A stretch of DNA of 64,000 bases from CAVZCC01 sp963773765 (lineage in GTDB: Bacteria > Actinomycetota > Acidimicrobiia > Acidimicrobiales > Microtrichaceae), in assembly GCA_963773765.1 (NCBI GenBank), contig CAVZCC010000010.1, forward strand, positions 1-64,000, given 5' to 3'. Below, piece after piece: positions 45,223-55,332 of this stretch (positions within the stretch are counted from its first letter, which is position 1; the number at the start of each line of letters is the position of its first letter). The notes under the pieces are model-generated. The model made no database searches. It saw only the letters and a list, made by a program, of their open reading frames with translations, and was not told the DNA's origin. The position numbers and the translations under genes are program-made.

Positions 45223-45981
45223 GTGACCGATCCCACCCCCGCCCCCGTCGCCACCGTCACCTGGGCCGCGCAGGTGCTGGGGGCCTCCAAGGTCTACGGC
45301 TCGGGCGACGCCGAGGTCCGGGCGCTCGACGGCGTCACCGTGGGGTTCGAGCCGGGGCGGTTCACCGCCATCATGGGCCCGTCCGGCTCGGGGAAGTCCA
45401 CCCTGATGCAGTGCGCGGCGGGCCTGGACCGGCTCACCGCGGGCCGGGCGCTGATCGGTGACGTGGACATCACCTCGCTCAACGAGAAGCAGCTCACGCT
45501 GCTGCGGCGGGACAAGGTGGGGTTCATCTTCCAGCAGTTCAACCTGCTGCCCACGCTGGACGCCAGGGAGAACATCACCTTCCCGCTGGACCTGGCGGGA
45601 CGGAAGCCGGACCCGGCCTGGATGGACCAGGTCATCACCACCGTGGGGTTGGCCGACCGGTTGCACCACAAGCCGTCGGAGCTGTCCGGCGGCCAGCAGC
45701 AACGCGTCGCTGTGGCCCGGGCCCTGGTGGAACGACCCGAGATCATCTTCGCCGACGAGCCCACCGGCAACCTGGACTCCCACTCCTCCACCGAGATCCT
45801 GTCGTTCATGCAGCGGGCCGTGGCCGACTTCGGCCAGACCGTGGTGATGGTCACCCACGACCCCGTGGCCGCCATGTACGCCAGCAGGGTCCTGTTCCTG
45901 GCCGACGGCCGGATCGTGGACGAGCTCCTGTCCCCCACCCGGGAGGCCATCCTCGGGCGCATGGGCCGACTCGGCGCCTGA
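45223..45981 (+). CDS. ABC transporter ATPase, MacB/LolD type
   Basis: 252 residues from the GTG at 45223. Walker A is GPSGSGKST, the Q-loop is VGFIFQQFNLLP, the signature is LSGGQQQRVAVARAL, Walker B is EIIFADEPTGNLDS and the switch is VTHD. These match the LolD/MacB/FtsE group that powers export or lipoprotein-type extrusion. It lies 38 bp before its permease partner, so the two form one unit. Confidence 0.92.
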   Translation: MTDPTPAPVATVTWAAQVLGASKVYGSGDAEVRALDGVTVGFEPGRFTAIMGPSGSGKSTLMQCAAGLDRLTAGRALIGDVDITSLNEKQLTLLRRDKVGFIFQQFNLLPTLDARENITFPLDLAGRKPDPAWMDQVITTVGLADRLHHKPSELSGGQQQRVAVARALVERPEIIFADEPTGNLDSHSSTEILSFMQRAVADFGQTVVMVTHDPVAAMYASRVLFLADGRIVDELLSPTREAILGRMGRLGA

Positions 45982-46019
45982 GCGCCCGCGGGCCCCAGAG
46001 ACACGGACGCACCAGACCC

Positions 46020-48584
46020 ATGTTCCGCTTCGCACTCAAGAACCTCCGGGCCAACGCCACCCGGCTGGTGGCCACCGCCACCGCGGTGATCATCGGGATC
46101 GCCTTCCTGGCCGCGGGGCTGATGCTGACCGACGCCATGAAGAACGCCCTGGAGGGCAACGTCGACCAGCAGTACGCCACGGTGGACCTGGTCGTGCGGC
46201 CCGGGGCGTCGCTCGGCGACTTCGGGGGCGCGGTCCCCGCCGCCCTGATCGACACCATCAGCGGCACCGCCGGCGTGGCGGCCGCAGCCGGTGAGCTCTC
46301 GGGGCCTGCGTCCCTGCTGGGCCGCGACGGGGAGGTCCTCACGTCGCGGTCCCAGGGCCGGGCCTGGATTCAGGACCGGGAGCTGAACCCGCTGACCCTG
46401 CTGGACGGGTCCGCGCCCGTGGGCACCGACCAGGTGGTCGTCGACCGCGCCAGCGCCTCCGACGCAGGGCTGTCCGTGGGCGACACCACCGCGATCGGCA
46501 CCCCGAAGGGTCGCATCGAGGCCACGGTGGTGGGCATCTCCGAGTTCGGCGACGAGGCCGGCACCGACGACGGCGGCACGCTGTCGTTCGCCCCGGACGC
46601 CGCCATCGAGATCCTCAACACCGGCGTGGCGGGCTACGACGACGTGCTGGTGCGCACGTCGGACGGAGCGTCGGAGGCCACGGTGCGCGCCGCCCTGACC
46701 CGCGGGCTGCCCGGCAGCGTGGAGGTGGTGACCGGCGAGGAGTTCCGGACCGACCAACGTTCCCAGAACGCGGGCCTGGTGGACCTGCTGCGGCCGGCAC
46801 TGCAGGGGTTCGCCTACCTCGCGCTGTTCGTGGCCGGCTTCGTGATCTTCAACACCTTCTCGGTGGTCGTGACCCAGCGGTTCCGGGAGCTGGCCCTGAT
46901 CCGGGCCGTGGGCGGCACCCCGGGGCAGGTCCGCCGGTCCCTGATGTTCGAGGGCCTGGGGATCGGGGTCGTCGCCAGCGCGCTGGGGATCGTGGTGGGC
47001 GCCCTGCTGGCCCTGCTGCTCCAGGCCGCGTTGGGCTGGCTGGACATCTCCCTCCCCGGCTCCGGTGTGTCGCTCAGCCTGGGGACGGTCGTGCTGTGCA
47101 TGGGCATGGGCACCGTGGTGACGCTGGTCTCGGTGGCCGTGCCCGCCTTCCGGGCCGGGAGGACCCGGCCCGTGGAGGCCATGCGGGACAGCGCGGTGGA
47201 CACGTCCGGCACGTCCAAGGTGCGGGCCGTGCTCGGCGGGGCCGCCCTGGTGGTGGCGCTGGTGCTCCTCCTGGTGAACCGGTTGGGCGGCGCGCAGTGG
47301 TACCTGCTGGCACCGGGCGCCCTGCTGCTGTTCGTCGGGCTGGTGGTCGGCGGCCCGCTGCTGGCACGGCTGTTCGCCATGGTGCTGGAGCCGGCGGCCC
47401 GGCGCATGGGGCTGACCGCCCGCCTGGCGGTGGACAACACCGTGCGCAACCCGAAGCGGACCGCCACCACGGCCAATGCGTTGGTGATCGGCCTGTTCCT
47501 GGTCACGCTCGTGACGGTGTCGGGCGACGCCCTCAAGGGCTGGACGGTGGACGAGCTGAACAAGCTGTCGTCGTCGGACTTCATCGTGGCGGGCGACAAC
47601 ACGCCGGTGGACCCCACCCTGGTCCAGGGGATCGCGGACACCGAGGGCGTGGCGGCCTCCGCACCGGTGCGGACCGCCACGGTGCTCGACACCGAGAACC
47701 AGATCGTGATCCTGTCCGGGGCCGACGTGGACGCCCTCCAGCGCACCAGCGGGCTCAAGGTCACCGCGGGGTCGCTCGACGAGGTGCGGACGGGCGACGG
47801 CGCGGCGGTGGTGGACATCGCCGGCCTGGGTGGCGGTGACGGCGGGGGCGGCGGTGCCGGCCCCGGGAGCGACCGGACCGTGGCCGACCTGCCGTCGGGC
47901 ATCGGCCAGAGCGAGCAGGTGGTGGCGGCGGACGGGTCCACGGCGGAGGTGCCGATCGTGGCCACGCTCGAGGCCAAGATCGACTCGCTGTTCCTGGGCA
48001 CGCTGGTGAGCGAGGAGACCCTGCGACGGCTGGCCGGCGACCAGCCCATCTCGCAGGTGTTCGTCCGCACCGAGCCGGGCCAGGCCGACGCGGTGGGCCT
48101 GCGCCTGGATGCGCTGGTGAAGGACTACGCCGGGGTCCAGGTGGCGCCCGGCAACTTCCTGGGCGACCTGGTGGGGACGGTGTTCGACTTCCTGATCGGC
48201 ACCGTGAACGCCCTGCTGGGCATGAGCGTCATCATCGCCCTGGTCGGCATCGTCAACACGCTCACCCTGTCGATCTTCGAGCGCCGCCGGGAGCTGGGCA
48301 TGGTGCGGGCGCTCGGGATGACCAACCAGCAGGTGGCCCGGATGGTCCGGGGCGAGGCGGTGCTGATCGGCGTCCTCGGGACCATCATCGGACTGGGGGC
48401 GGGCCTGCTCCTGGGCTGGGTGGTCATCGGCAGCCTGAGCGGTGATGCCATCCCGCTGTCGGTCAACTGGGCCCGCCTCGGGCTCATCGCCCTGGCCGGC
48501 GTGCTGGTGGGGGTCCTGGCCTCGATCCTGCCGGGGCGGCGGGCCGTGAAGCTGGACATGCTCGACGCCATGGCGGCGACGTAG
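46020..48584 (+). CDS. ABC transporter permease, FtsX/MacB type
   Basis: 854 residues, ATG at 46020. Duplicated FtsX architecture: the N-terminal TM helix (LVATATAVIIGIAFLAAGLML) precedes a periplasmic domain, then three TM helices (residues 265-390), a second TM (VALVLLLVNR), another extracellular domain and a terminal set of three TM helices ending in SIVEVA-type helices at 730-840. Gly-rich loop at about 605-620 (GLGGGDGGGGGAG). It works with the ATPase upstream; substrates are unknown. A further copy of its last codons begins at 63957 on the other strand. Confidence 0.9.
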   Translation: MFRFALKNLRANATRLVATATAVIIGIAFLAAGLMLTDAMKNALEGNVDQQYATVDLVVRPGASLGDFGGAVPAALIDTISGTAGVAAAAGELSGPASLLGRDGEVLTSRSQGRAWIQDRELNPLTLLDGSAPVGTDQVVVDRASASDAGLSVGDTTAIGTPKGRIEATVVGISEFGDEAGTDDGGTLSFAPDAAIEILNTGVAGYDDVLVRTSDGASEATVRAALTRGLPGSVEVVTGEEFRTDQRSQNAGLVDLLRPALQGFAYLALFVAGFVIFNTFSVVVTQRFRELALIRAVGGTPGQVRRSLMFEGLGIGVVASALGIVVGALLALLLQAALGWLDISLPGSGVSLSLGTVVLCMGMGTVVTLVSVAVPAFRAGRTRPVEAMRDSAVDTSGTSKVRAVLGGAALVVALVLLLVNRLGGAQWYLLAPGALLLFVGLVVGGPLLARLFAMVLEPAARRMGLTARLAVDNTVRNPKRTATTANALVIGLFLVTLVTVSGDALKGWTVDELNKLSSSDFIVAGDNTPVDPTLVQGIADTEGVAASAPVRTATVLDTENQIVILSGADVDALQRTSGLKVTAGSLDEVRTGDGAAVVDIAGLGGGDGGGGGAGPGSDRTVADLPSGIGQSEQVVAADGSTAEVPIVATLEAKIDSLFLGTLVSEETLRRLAGDQPISQVFVRTEPGQADAVGLRLDALVKDYAGVQVAPGNFLGDLVGTVFDFLIGTVNALLGMSVIIALVGIVNTLTLSIFERRRELGMVRALGMTNQQVARMVRGEAVLIGVLGTIIGLGAGLLLGWVVIGSLSGDAIPLSVNWARLGLIALAGVLVGVLASILPGRRAVKLDMLDAMAAT

Positions 48585-48610
48585 TGCACTGGTCCCTGCC
48601 ACCGGACGAA

Positions 48611-48656
48611 CGACCCGGCGCACCGACCCAGCCACCGACCCAGCCATCGACCCAGG
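48611..48656. repeat. 12-bp tandem repeat before gntR, left copy
   Basis: About four units of the form CGACCCAGCCAC, of which the first is irregular (CGACCCGGCGCAC), lie 12 bp before the gntR ATG. The right arm at 63874-63930 carries one unit more. Confidence 0.7.
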
Positions 48657-48667
48657 CCGCGACGACC

Positions 48668-49450
48668 ATGAACCCTCCTCCTGACCCCACCTCCCCGACG
48701 GCGGTGGACCGCGCCAACCCCCTGCCCCTGTGGGCCCAGGTGGAGGCCGACCTCCGCCGCCGCCTGGCCGCGGGCGCGTTCGCGGATCGATTCCCGACCG
48801 ACGAGGAACTGGTCTCCAGCTACGACGTGAGCCGCCACACGGCGCGGGAGGCGGTGCGCCACCTGGCCGAGGACGGGCTGGTGGTCCGCGAACGGGGCCG
48901 GGGGACCTCGCTGGCGTCCGACCGCGTGGACCAGCCCCTGGGGCCCCTCTACAGCCTGTTCGAGGCGGTGGAGGCCGGCGGCGTGGAGCAGGAGAGCGAA
49001 CTGCTGGAGGAAGGGGTGGTCACCGACGCCGGTGCGGCGGGGAGGCTGGGCCTCCGCCGGGACGCACCACTGGTCCTGGTCGCCCGCCTGCGCCGGGCCG
49101 CGGGTGAGCCGCTGGCCGTGGACCGGGTGTGGCTACCGGCCAAGGTGGGCCGGCGCCTGCTGGGCACGGACTGGTCGCGCACGAGCCTGTACGAGCAACT
49201 GGCCGGGCACGGCTCGGGCCGCCCGGAGGCGGGCTGGGAGCGGATCAAGGCGGTGGTGCCCGGCCCGGCGGACCGCCGCCTGCTGGGGTTGGGTGCGAAC
49301 GGGGCCGCGTTCTGCATCGAGCGCCTCGGCACTGCCGGCGGCACGCCCGTCGAATGGCGCCACAGCCTGGTTCGGGGCGACCGGTTCGCCTTCCTGACCG
49401 ACTGGTCGGCCGGCAGTTCGGCCTCCGAGCTCCGGCTCACCTCCGGCTAG
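48668..49450 (+). CDS. GntR/HutC-family transcriptional regulator, left copy
   Basis: 260 residues, ATG at 48668. The N-terminal winged helix-turn-helix has FPTDEELVSSYDVSRHTAREAVRHLAEDG then RERGRGT. The C-terminal UTRA ligand domain (SLFEAVEAGGVEQ, EPLAVDRVWLP, GTPVEWRHSLVRGDRFAF) senses an unknown small molecule. Its place beside the cupin, exporter and dioxygenase genes makes them possible targets. Confidence 0.87.
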   Translation: MNPPPDPTSPTAVDRANPLPLWAQVEADLRRRLAAGAFADRFPTDEELVSSYDVSRHTAREAVRHLAEDGLVVRERGRGTSLASDRVDQPLGPLYSLFEAVEAGGVEQESELLEEGVVTDAGAAGRLGLRRDAPLVLVARLRRAAGEPLAVDRVWLPAKVGRRLLGTDWSRTSLYEQLAGHGSGRPEAGWERIKAVVPGPADRRLLGLGANGAAFCIERLGTAGGTPVEWRHSLVRGDRFAFLTDWSAGSSASELRLTSG

Positions 49451-49485
49451 CGAATCCACCCGCCCAGGCCTCGGCACCACCTGCG

Positions 49486-49613
49486 CCGTCGGCTTGCACC
49501 GAATCGGCCGCCGTTCGCCCCGCTCCACCGCAGCCCGTCGCCACCTCACCCCGTCGGCTTGCATCGAATCGCCAGGGCGCCGCTCCGCCCGTCAATTCGA
49601 CGGAAGCCGACGG
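49486..49613. repeat. Two direct and one inverted 21-bp repeats between gntR and cupin, left copy
   Basis: Copies of CCGTCGGCTTnCnnCGAAT are at 49486-49506 and 49551-49571, with an inverted copy at 49591-49613. The last two can pair as an 18-bp stem with a 19-nt loop. They sit between convergent genes, so a terminator is likely; regulator sites are an alternative. Confidence 0.6.
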
Positions 49614-49652
49614 GAGCACTGCACCGGCAGCCGTCGACGAATCCGGCTGCGC

Positions 49653-50160
49653 TCAGGGCAGGATGCCGTCGGGCCGGGCGATGCCCGCCGCGTCCAGGGC
49701 CGCCAGGTACAGCTCGGTGATGCTGGCGGCGTCCTCGGTGTGGAACGGGTTGCCGTCGTCGTCCAGGAAGTCCATCCCCTTCTCGATCACGAACTGGATC
49801 ACCGCCGGCTCCGGCGAGGTGTCGGGCACGGCCAGCGTGTGGACCGTCCCGGCACCCTCGTGGATGTAGTCACCGGGACCCGCGGTCCAGTCGTACTCCT
49901 GGTACCCCCACTGCCCCGCGATCGGTCCAGGCGTGGACCTCGCCGAAGTGGTGGTGGCGTGGCAGCACCGTGCCCGGGGCGAACCGGTTCATGAGGGTGT
50001 AGCGGTCCCCACCGGCACCGACGCGCAGCACCTTCATCTCGATGCCGGGAGCCAGCTCGGCCCACGGCAGGTCCTCGGACCGACACACGCTGGTGGCGTC
50101 GGCGGCATCGGCGCCGCCCGGGTCGGCAGTCGGGTCGGCGGTCGGGTCGGTGACGGTCAT
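49653..50160 (-). CDS. Cupin-domain dioxygenase-like protein, left copy, one frameshift
   Basis: The ATG at 50160 begins MTVTDPTADP. An extra G at about 49924 breaks the frame inside the HAWT segment; otherwise it matches the intact right copy at 62369. The cupin has RHHHFGEVHAW metal ligands and AGPGDYIHEGAGTVHTL in the second motif. The spacing matches 2,4'-dihydroxyacetophenone or acetylacetone-cleaving dioxygenases; the substrate is unknown. Confidence 0.72.
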
Positions 50161-50250
50161 GGGTCCCCCTGGGAGCCTGGCGGTCGGTGTCCGGCGACTG
50201 TACCCACCCGGGGATTCGGGCACCCGTCGCCGCCCGTCGGACACCCGTAC

Positions 50251-50279
50251 TTGCATTCCCCGCCAATTGTCCGTACATT
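50251..50279 (+). promoter_or_regulatory. Sigma-70-like promoter of the exporter gene, left copy
   Basis: TTGCAT at 50251-50256, a 17-bp spacer, then TACATT at 50274-50279. The predicted start of transcription falls on or next to the ATG at 50286, so the mRNA would be leaderless. GTCC(N8)GGAC overlaps the -10 and could be an operator. Confidence 0.55.
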
Positions 50280-50285
50280 TGGACT

Positions 50286-51233
50286 ATGCAGATCGCCCTG
50301 GCCGCCGCGCTGGCCCTCCTCATCGGGCTCTCCCTGGGCGCCGTGGGCGGCGGCGGCTCCATCCTGGCCGTGCCGGTCCTCATCGGGGTGGCCGGGCTCA
50401 CCGTCGAGCAGGCCACCACCTCCTCCCTCGTGGTCGTGGGCGCCGCCTCCCTGGTGGGCATGGTGGCCCACCACCTGGCCGGGCGGGTCCGGTTCGGTGC
50501 CGGCCTGGCCTTCGGGCTGGCCGGCATCGGTGGTGCGCTGCTGGGAACGCGGGTCCACAACATGGTGGACGGCGACGTCCTGCTCCTCGGGTTCGCCATG
50601 CTCATGCTGGTGGTGGCGGCCCGCATGGTGGCCAACCTGCGCCGTCCCGGCTCCGCCGTCGGCGACGACGTCCCCGCCACCCGGATCCTGCCCGATCCGG
50701 TCCCGGTGGCCCGCCCGGCCGACGCCGCCACGTGGCGGGACGGGGCCATCGTCCGCCGCTACGTCTCCACCTCCGCCGAGACCGGGACCGCCACCGAGAC
50801 CGAGACCGAGACCGGTGCCGGCACCGCACCGCAGCGCTTCACCCTGCCGGCGTGGACCCCGGTCCGGGTCGCCCAGGTGCTGGCCACCGGGACCGCGGTC
50901 GGCTTCCTGACCGGCACCTTCGGGGTGGGCGGCGGCTTCGTGATCGTGCCCGCCCTGATGCTGGTGCTCGGGTTCCCGCTGGCCGAGGCCACCGGGACCT
51001 CGCTCCTGGTCATCGCCGTGAACAGCGCCGTGGCACTCACCATGCGGGGCGGCGTGGACGTCATCGACTGGTCGGTGGTGGCGCCCTTCACCGTGGCCGC
51101 GGTCGTCGGCGTGCTCGGCGGCCGCAGGGTGGCGGACCGCGTCCCCGCCCGCACCCTGACCATCGCCCTCACGTCGCTCATCGTCGTCATCGCCGTCTGG
51201 ACCGGGTACACCGGTCTCAGCGGCCTCATCTGA
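50286..51233 (+). CDS. TauE/SafE-family sulfite/sulfonate exporter, left copy
   Basis: 315 residues, ATG at 50286. Two halves of four helices each carry the family's glycine repeats: SLGAVGGGGSILAVPVLIG and TGTFGVGGGFVIVPALM. A cytoplasmic loop at about residues 125-190 has a TETETETG stretch. It probably exports sulfite or thiosulfate made by the adjoining persulfide enzyme (22 bp gap), as part of sulfide detoxification. Confidence 0.88.
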   Translation: MQIALAAALALLIGLSLGAVGGGGSILAVPVLIGVAGLTVEQATTSSLVVVGAASLVGMVAHHLAGRVRFGAGLAFGLAGIGGALLGTRVHNMVDGDVLLLGFAMLMLVVAARMVANLRRPGSAVGDDVPATRILPDPVPVARPADAATWRDGAIVRRYVSTSAETGTATETETETGAGTAPQRFTLPAWTPVRVAQVLATGTAVGFLTGTFGVGGGFVIVPALMLVLGFPLAEATGTSLLVIAVNSAVALTMRGGVDVIDWSVVAPFTVAAVVGVLGGRRVADRVPARTLTIALTSLIVVIAVWTGYTGLSGLI

Positions 51234-51255
51234 TCCCCATCCCGGAGGCAACACC

Positions 51256-52641
51256 ATGATCTTCGAACAGCACTACCTGGACTGCCTGTCACAGGCCTCC
51301 TACCTGATCGGTGACGAGCGCACCGGCCGCGCCGTCGTGGTGGACCCCCGCCGGGACGTCAGCGACTACGTGGCTGCCGCGGAGCAGCACGGGCTCACCA
51401 TCGAGCTGGTCATCGAGACCCACTTCCACGCCGACTTCCTGTCCGGCCACCTGGAGCTGGCCGCCGCCACCGGCGCCGAGATCGGCGTGGGCGCGGCCGG
51501 CGAGGCCCAGTTCGCGCACCGCAAGCTGGCCCACGGCGAGCGGATCGAGCTGGGCGACGTGGTCCTGGAGGTCCGCGCCACCCCGGGCCACACGCCCGAG
51601 TCCATCTCCGTGGTGGTGTGGGACACCGCGACGGACCCGGAGGTCCCCTACGGCGTCCTCACCGGCGACACCCTCTTCATCGGCGACGTCGGCCGCCCCG
51701 ACCTGCTGGCCTCGGTCGGGGTCACCGCCGACGAACTGGGCCGTCACCTCTACACGTCCCTGCACGAGCAGCTGCTGACCCTCCCCGACGAGACCAAGGT
51801 GTTCCCGGCCCACGGCGCCGGCTCCGCCTGCGGCAAGCAGCTGTCCACCGAGACCGTGTCCACCCTCGGCGAGCAGCGCCGCACCAACTACGCCCTGGCC
51901 GACATGACCGTGGAGCAGTTCCTGGACGTGGTCACCGAGGGCCAGCCCGCCGCCCCGGCCTACTTCTCCTACGACGCCGGGCTCAACAAGTCCGACCGGC
52001 TCCTGTTCGACGAGGAGGCACCGGCCGCGCCGCTGGACCTGGACCAGGTGCTGCGCCTCCAGCAGCAGGGCGCGATGGTGATCGACACCCGGGACGGGGC
52101 GATCTTCGCCGCCGGCCACCTGCGGGGGTCCGTCAACGTGGCGCTGGACGGCCGGTTCGCCGAGTTCTCCGGCTCCGTGGCCCGGCCCGAGGACACGATC
52201 GTGCTGGTCACCGAGCCCGGTGACGAACGGGAGGCCCGTGTGCGCCTGGCCCGCATCGGCTTCGACCGTGTGGCCGGGTTCCTGGGCGACCCCTACGTCG
52301 CCATGGCGGACCAACCCGACGTGGTCGACCGTGCGTCCCGGCTCACCGCGGCGGAGTTCATGGCACGCCGGGACGCGGTGCCGGACCTGGCCGTGGTCGA
52401 CGTCCGCACCCACGGCGAGGTCGAGCTCGGCTCGGTCGAGGGGGCCGACATCGTCCCCGTGGCCCGGCTCCGCGAGGAGATGGACAAGCTGTCGGAGCAC
52501 AAGGAGCGCCCCGTGGTGGTGTTCTGCGCCGGTGGCTACCGGTCGTCGCTGGCCGCCAGCCTGCTGCGGGCCAACGGCTTCACCGACGTGTCCGACGTGC
52601 TGGGCGGCTACGCCGCGGTCATGGCGCTGCCCGCGGCCTGA
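51256..52641 (+). CDS. Persulfide dioxygenase-rhodanese fusion, left copy
   Basis: 461 residues, ATG at 51256 after GGAGG. The N-terminal ETHE1-like metallo-beta-lactamase fold has THFHADFLSGH, ATPGHTPES, LTGDTLFIGDVGR and FPAHGAGS. It would oxidise glutathione- or thiol-persulfide to sulfite using iron. Two rhodanese domains follow. The first (VIDTRDGAIFAAGHLRGS) lacks a Cys. The second (VVDVRTHGEVELGS) has the active Cys in FCAGGYRSS. The fusion links sulfur transfer to oxidation, with sulfite leaving through the exporter encoded before it. Confidence 0.92.
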   Translation: MIFEQHYLDCLSQASYLIGDERTGRAVVVDPRRDVSDYVAAAEQHGLTIELVIETHFHADFLSGHLELAAATGAEIGVGAAGEAQFAHRKLAHGERIELGDVVLEVRATPGHTPESISVVVWDTATDPEVPYGVLTGDTLFIGDVGRPDLLASVGVTADELGRHLYTSLHEQLLTLPDETKVFPAHGAGSACGKQLSTETVSTLGEQRRTNYALADMTVEQFLDVVTEGQPAAPAYFSYDAGLNKSDRLLFDEEAPAAPLDLDQVLRLQQQGAMVIDTRDGAIFAAGHLRGSVNVALDGRFAEFSGSVARPEDTIVLVTEPGDEREARVRLARIGFDRVAGFLGDPYVAMADQPDVVDRASRLTAAEFMARRDAVPDLAVVDVRTHGEVELGSVEGADIVPVARLREEMDKLSEHKERPVVVFCAGGYRSSLAASLLRANGFTDVSDVLGGYAAVMALPAA

Positions 52642-52687
52642 CCACCGCCGGGACCCGCGGTCCGGTGCAGTCGGTACGATCGCCCGC

Positions 52688-53909
52688 GTGTGCGACACGC
52701 TGGTCACCCTCACCGACGACGGCGTCCTGTTCGCCAAGAACAGCGACCGCGACCCGAACGAGGCCCAGGTCCTGCGACTGGGTCCCGGCCGCGGACCACG
52801 GCCCCGGCGACGACGGTGCGCTGCACCTGGATCGAGATCCCCCAGGTCGCCCACACCCACGCCGTGCTGCTGTCGCGGCCGTGGTGGATGTGGGGCGCCG
52901 AGATGGGGGCCAACGAGCACGGCGTGGTGATCGGCAACGAGGCGGTGTTCACCCGCGACCGGCGAGCGAGCCCGACCCCGGCGCTGCATCGGCATGGACC
53001 TGCTGCGGCTGGCGCTGGAGCGGGCCACCACCGCCGCCGAGGCGGTCGAGGTCATCGTCGACCTGCTCGAGGCCCACGGCCAGGGCGGGTCGTGCAGCCA
53101 CGACCACCCGACGTTCACCTACGACAACAGCTTCCTGGTGGCCGACCCCGACGGCGCCATCGTGCTCGAGACCGCCGGCCGGCGCCTGGGCCACCGAGGA
53201 GGTCCGCGGGCCGGGGCCGCAGCATCTCCAACGGGCTCACCATCCCGGCGTTCGCCGACGCCCACGCCGACCCGATCCAGGGCCGGGTGGCGGCCTGCGC
53301 GGCCCGACGGGCCCGCACCCAGGCCGCCGCCGCGGCGGCCACCGGCCCCGCCGACCTGATCGCCGCCCTGCGGGACCACGGGCCCGGCGGCGCTGCCCCG
53401 CTAGTCGCTCGTCAACGGCGCGCTGAACGCCCCGTGCGTCCACGCCGGCGGGGTCGTCACCTCCAGCCAGAGCACGGCGTCGTGGGTGGCCGACCTCCGG
53501 GCCGGGCGGCGTCCTGCACTGGGCCACCGCCACCGTCGGCGCCGTGCACCTCGATCTTCAAGCCGGTGCGGGTCGACCAGCCCGTCGACCTCGGCCCCGA
53601 CCCGCCGACCACGACGACCCGGCCACCGTGTGGTGGCGCCACGAGCGCCTGCACCGGCCGACCATGCGCGGACCCGCAGACCCTGCTCGCCCGCTTCACC
53701 CACGAGCGCGACCGGACCGAGGCGGCCTGGCTGGCCGACCCGCCCACCACGCGTCGGAGGCGTTCGCCGAGGCCGACGAGCTGGAGGCCGCGCTGGACCG
53801 ACGACGTGGTCGGCGCCGGCCAGCCCGACCGGCGGGGTCGGCGCCTGCGCCGCTACTGGGCCGGACAGGACCGTGGCCGCGAGGTTCGACGCCGGAGGCC
53901 GGCCGATGA
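52688..53909 (+). pseudogene. C69/secernin-like Ntn hydrolase, left copy, many frameshifts
   Basis: Starts GTG-TGC at 52688 like the right copy, so Cys2 would become the N-terminal nucleophile after Met removal. FAKNSDRDPNEAQ, HTHAVLLSRPWWMWGAEMGANEHGVVIGNEAVF and SFLVADPDGAIVLETAGR are recognisable, but the frame shifts about every 100-200 bp. Similarity to the right copy persists in all frames, which points to base-call errors. The family cleaves amide bonds or dipeptides. Confidence 0.72.
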
Positions 53910-55289
53910 GCGGACCGCATGACCGGTCGTCGTCGTCGGCGCCGGGCTGGCCGGGCTGGCCGCGGCCCGGCCCTGGTCGCGGCGGCGCCGACGTCGTCGT
54001 CTCGAGGCCCGCGACCGCGTCGGCGGCCGCACCGAGGGCGGCGCCACCGCCGACGGCACCCCGGTCGAGCTCGGCGGCCAGTGGATCGGCCCGACCCAGA
54101 ACCGCATGTACGAGCTGGTCGCGCGAGCTGGGCCTCGAGACGTTCCCCACCTGGAACGACGGGCGAGCACGTGGTCGCAGCTCGGCGGCCGGACCGAGCC
54201 GCATGGGCTCCCAGCGGGGCGCCGTGCCCAAGCTCAACCCGTTCGCGCTGGCCGACCTGGCGCCAGGGCCTGGCCCGCTTCACCGGGCGGCTCGACGGAT
54301 CCCGCTCGACCGAGCCGTGGCAGGCCGACCGGGCCCGCGACCTCGACGGCCAGACCTTCGAGACGTGGATCCGACGCAACCTGCGCACGCCACTCGGCCG
54401 GGCCTACTTCCGGATCGCCACCGAGGCGGTGTTCTCGGCCGAGTCCACCGACCTGTCGGCGCTGCACGCGCTCTTCTACGCCCACTCCGGCACCGACCTC
54501 GAGACGCTGCTGTCGGTGGACCGGGGCGCCCAGCAGGACCGCATCGTCGGCGGCTCGATCCGCATCAGCGAGGCCATGGCCGCCGAGCTCGGCGACCGGG
54601 TCCGCCTGGCGTCGCCGGTCCGGCGCATCGAGCACGACGACCACGGGGTCCGGGTCGACGCCGCGCGGCGACGGCGGACGAGCCGTGCTGGAGGCCGACC
54701 GCGTCGATCGTCACCCTGCCGCCGACGCTGGCCGGCCGCCTCGACTACGCCCCGGCGCTGCCGTCGTGGCGCGACCAGCTCACCCAGCGACTGCCGGCCG
54801 GCTCGGTCATCAAGCTGTACGCCATCTACGACGAGCCGTTCTGGCGGGCCGACGGCCTCACCGGCCAGGCCGCGTCCGACGAGGGGCCGGTGAAGGTCAC
54901 GTTCGACAACTCGCCGCCGTCGGGCACGGCCCGGCGTGCTGATGGGCTTCATGGAGGCCAACGACGGCCGCGTCTGGGCCCGTCGCAGCCGAGGCGAGCG
55001 GCGCGACGCGGCCGTCGGCCTGCTTCGTCCGCTACTTCGGCCCCAAGGCCGCTGCACCCGGTCGAGTACCTCGAGCGGGACTGGATGGCCGAGGAGTTCA
55101 GCCGCGGCTGCTACGGCGCCCACTTCACGCCGGGCGTCTGGACCGCGTACGGCGACGCGCTGCGCGACCCCGGTCGGGCGCATCCACTGGGCCGGGGCCG
55201 AGTGCTCCGCCGTGTGGAACGGCTACATGGAGGGCGCCGTCCGCTCCGGCGAGTCCACCGCCGACGACGTGCTGGCCCTGCTCGGCTGA
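53906..55289 (+). pseudogene. Flavin monoamine oxidase, left copy, many frameshifts
   Basis: Overlaps the hydrolase stop by 4 bp (ATGA). Segments match the right copy: GGQWIGPTQNRMYELV, RAYFRIATEAVFSAESTDLSALHALFYAHSG, AGSVIKLYAIYDEPFWRADG and the C-terminal FAD-binding HWAGAECSAVWNGYMEGAVRSGES. It would oxidise an amine with FAD and oxygen. The multiple frame changes make the written sequence non-functional. Confidence 0.75.
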
Positions 55290-55332
55290 TCGGGTCGCGG
55301 GGCGGGGACGGCCGCGGCGGGAGACCGCGCAG

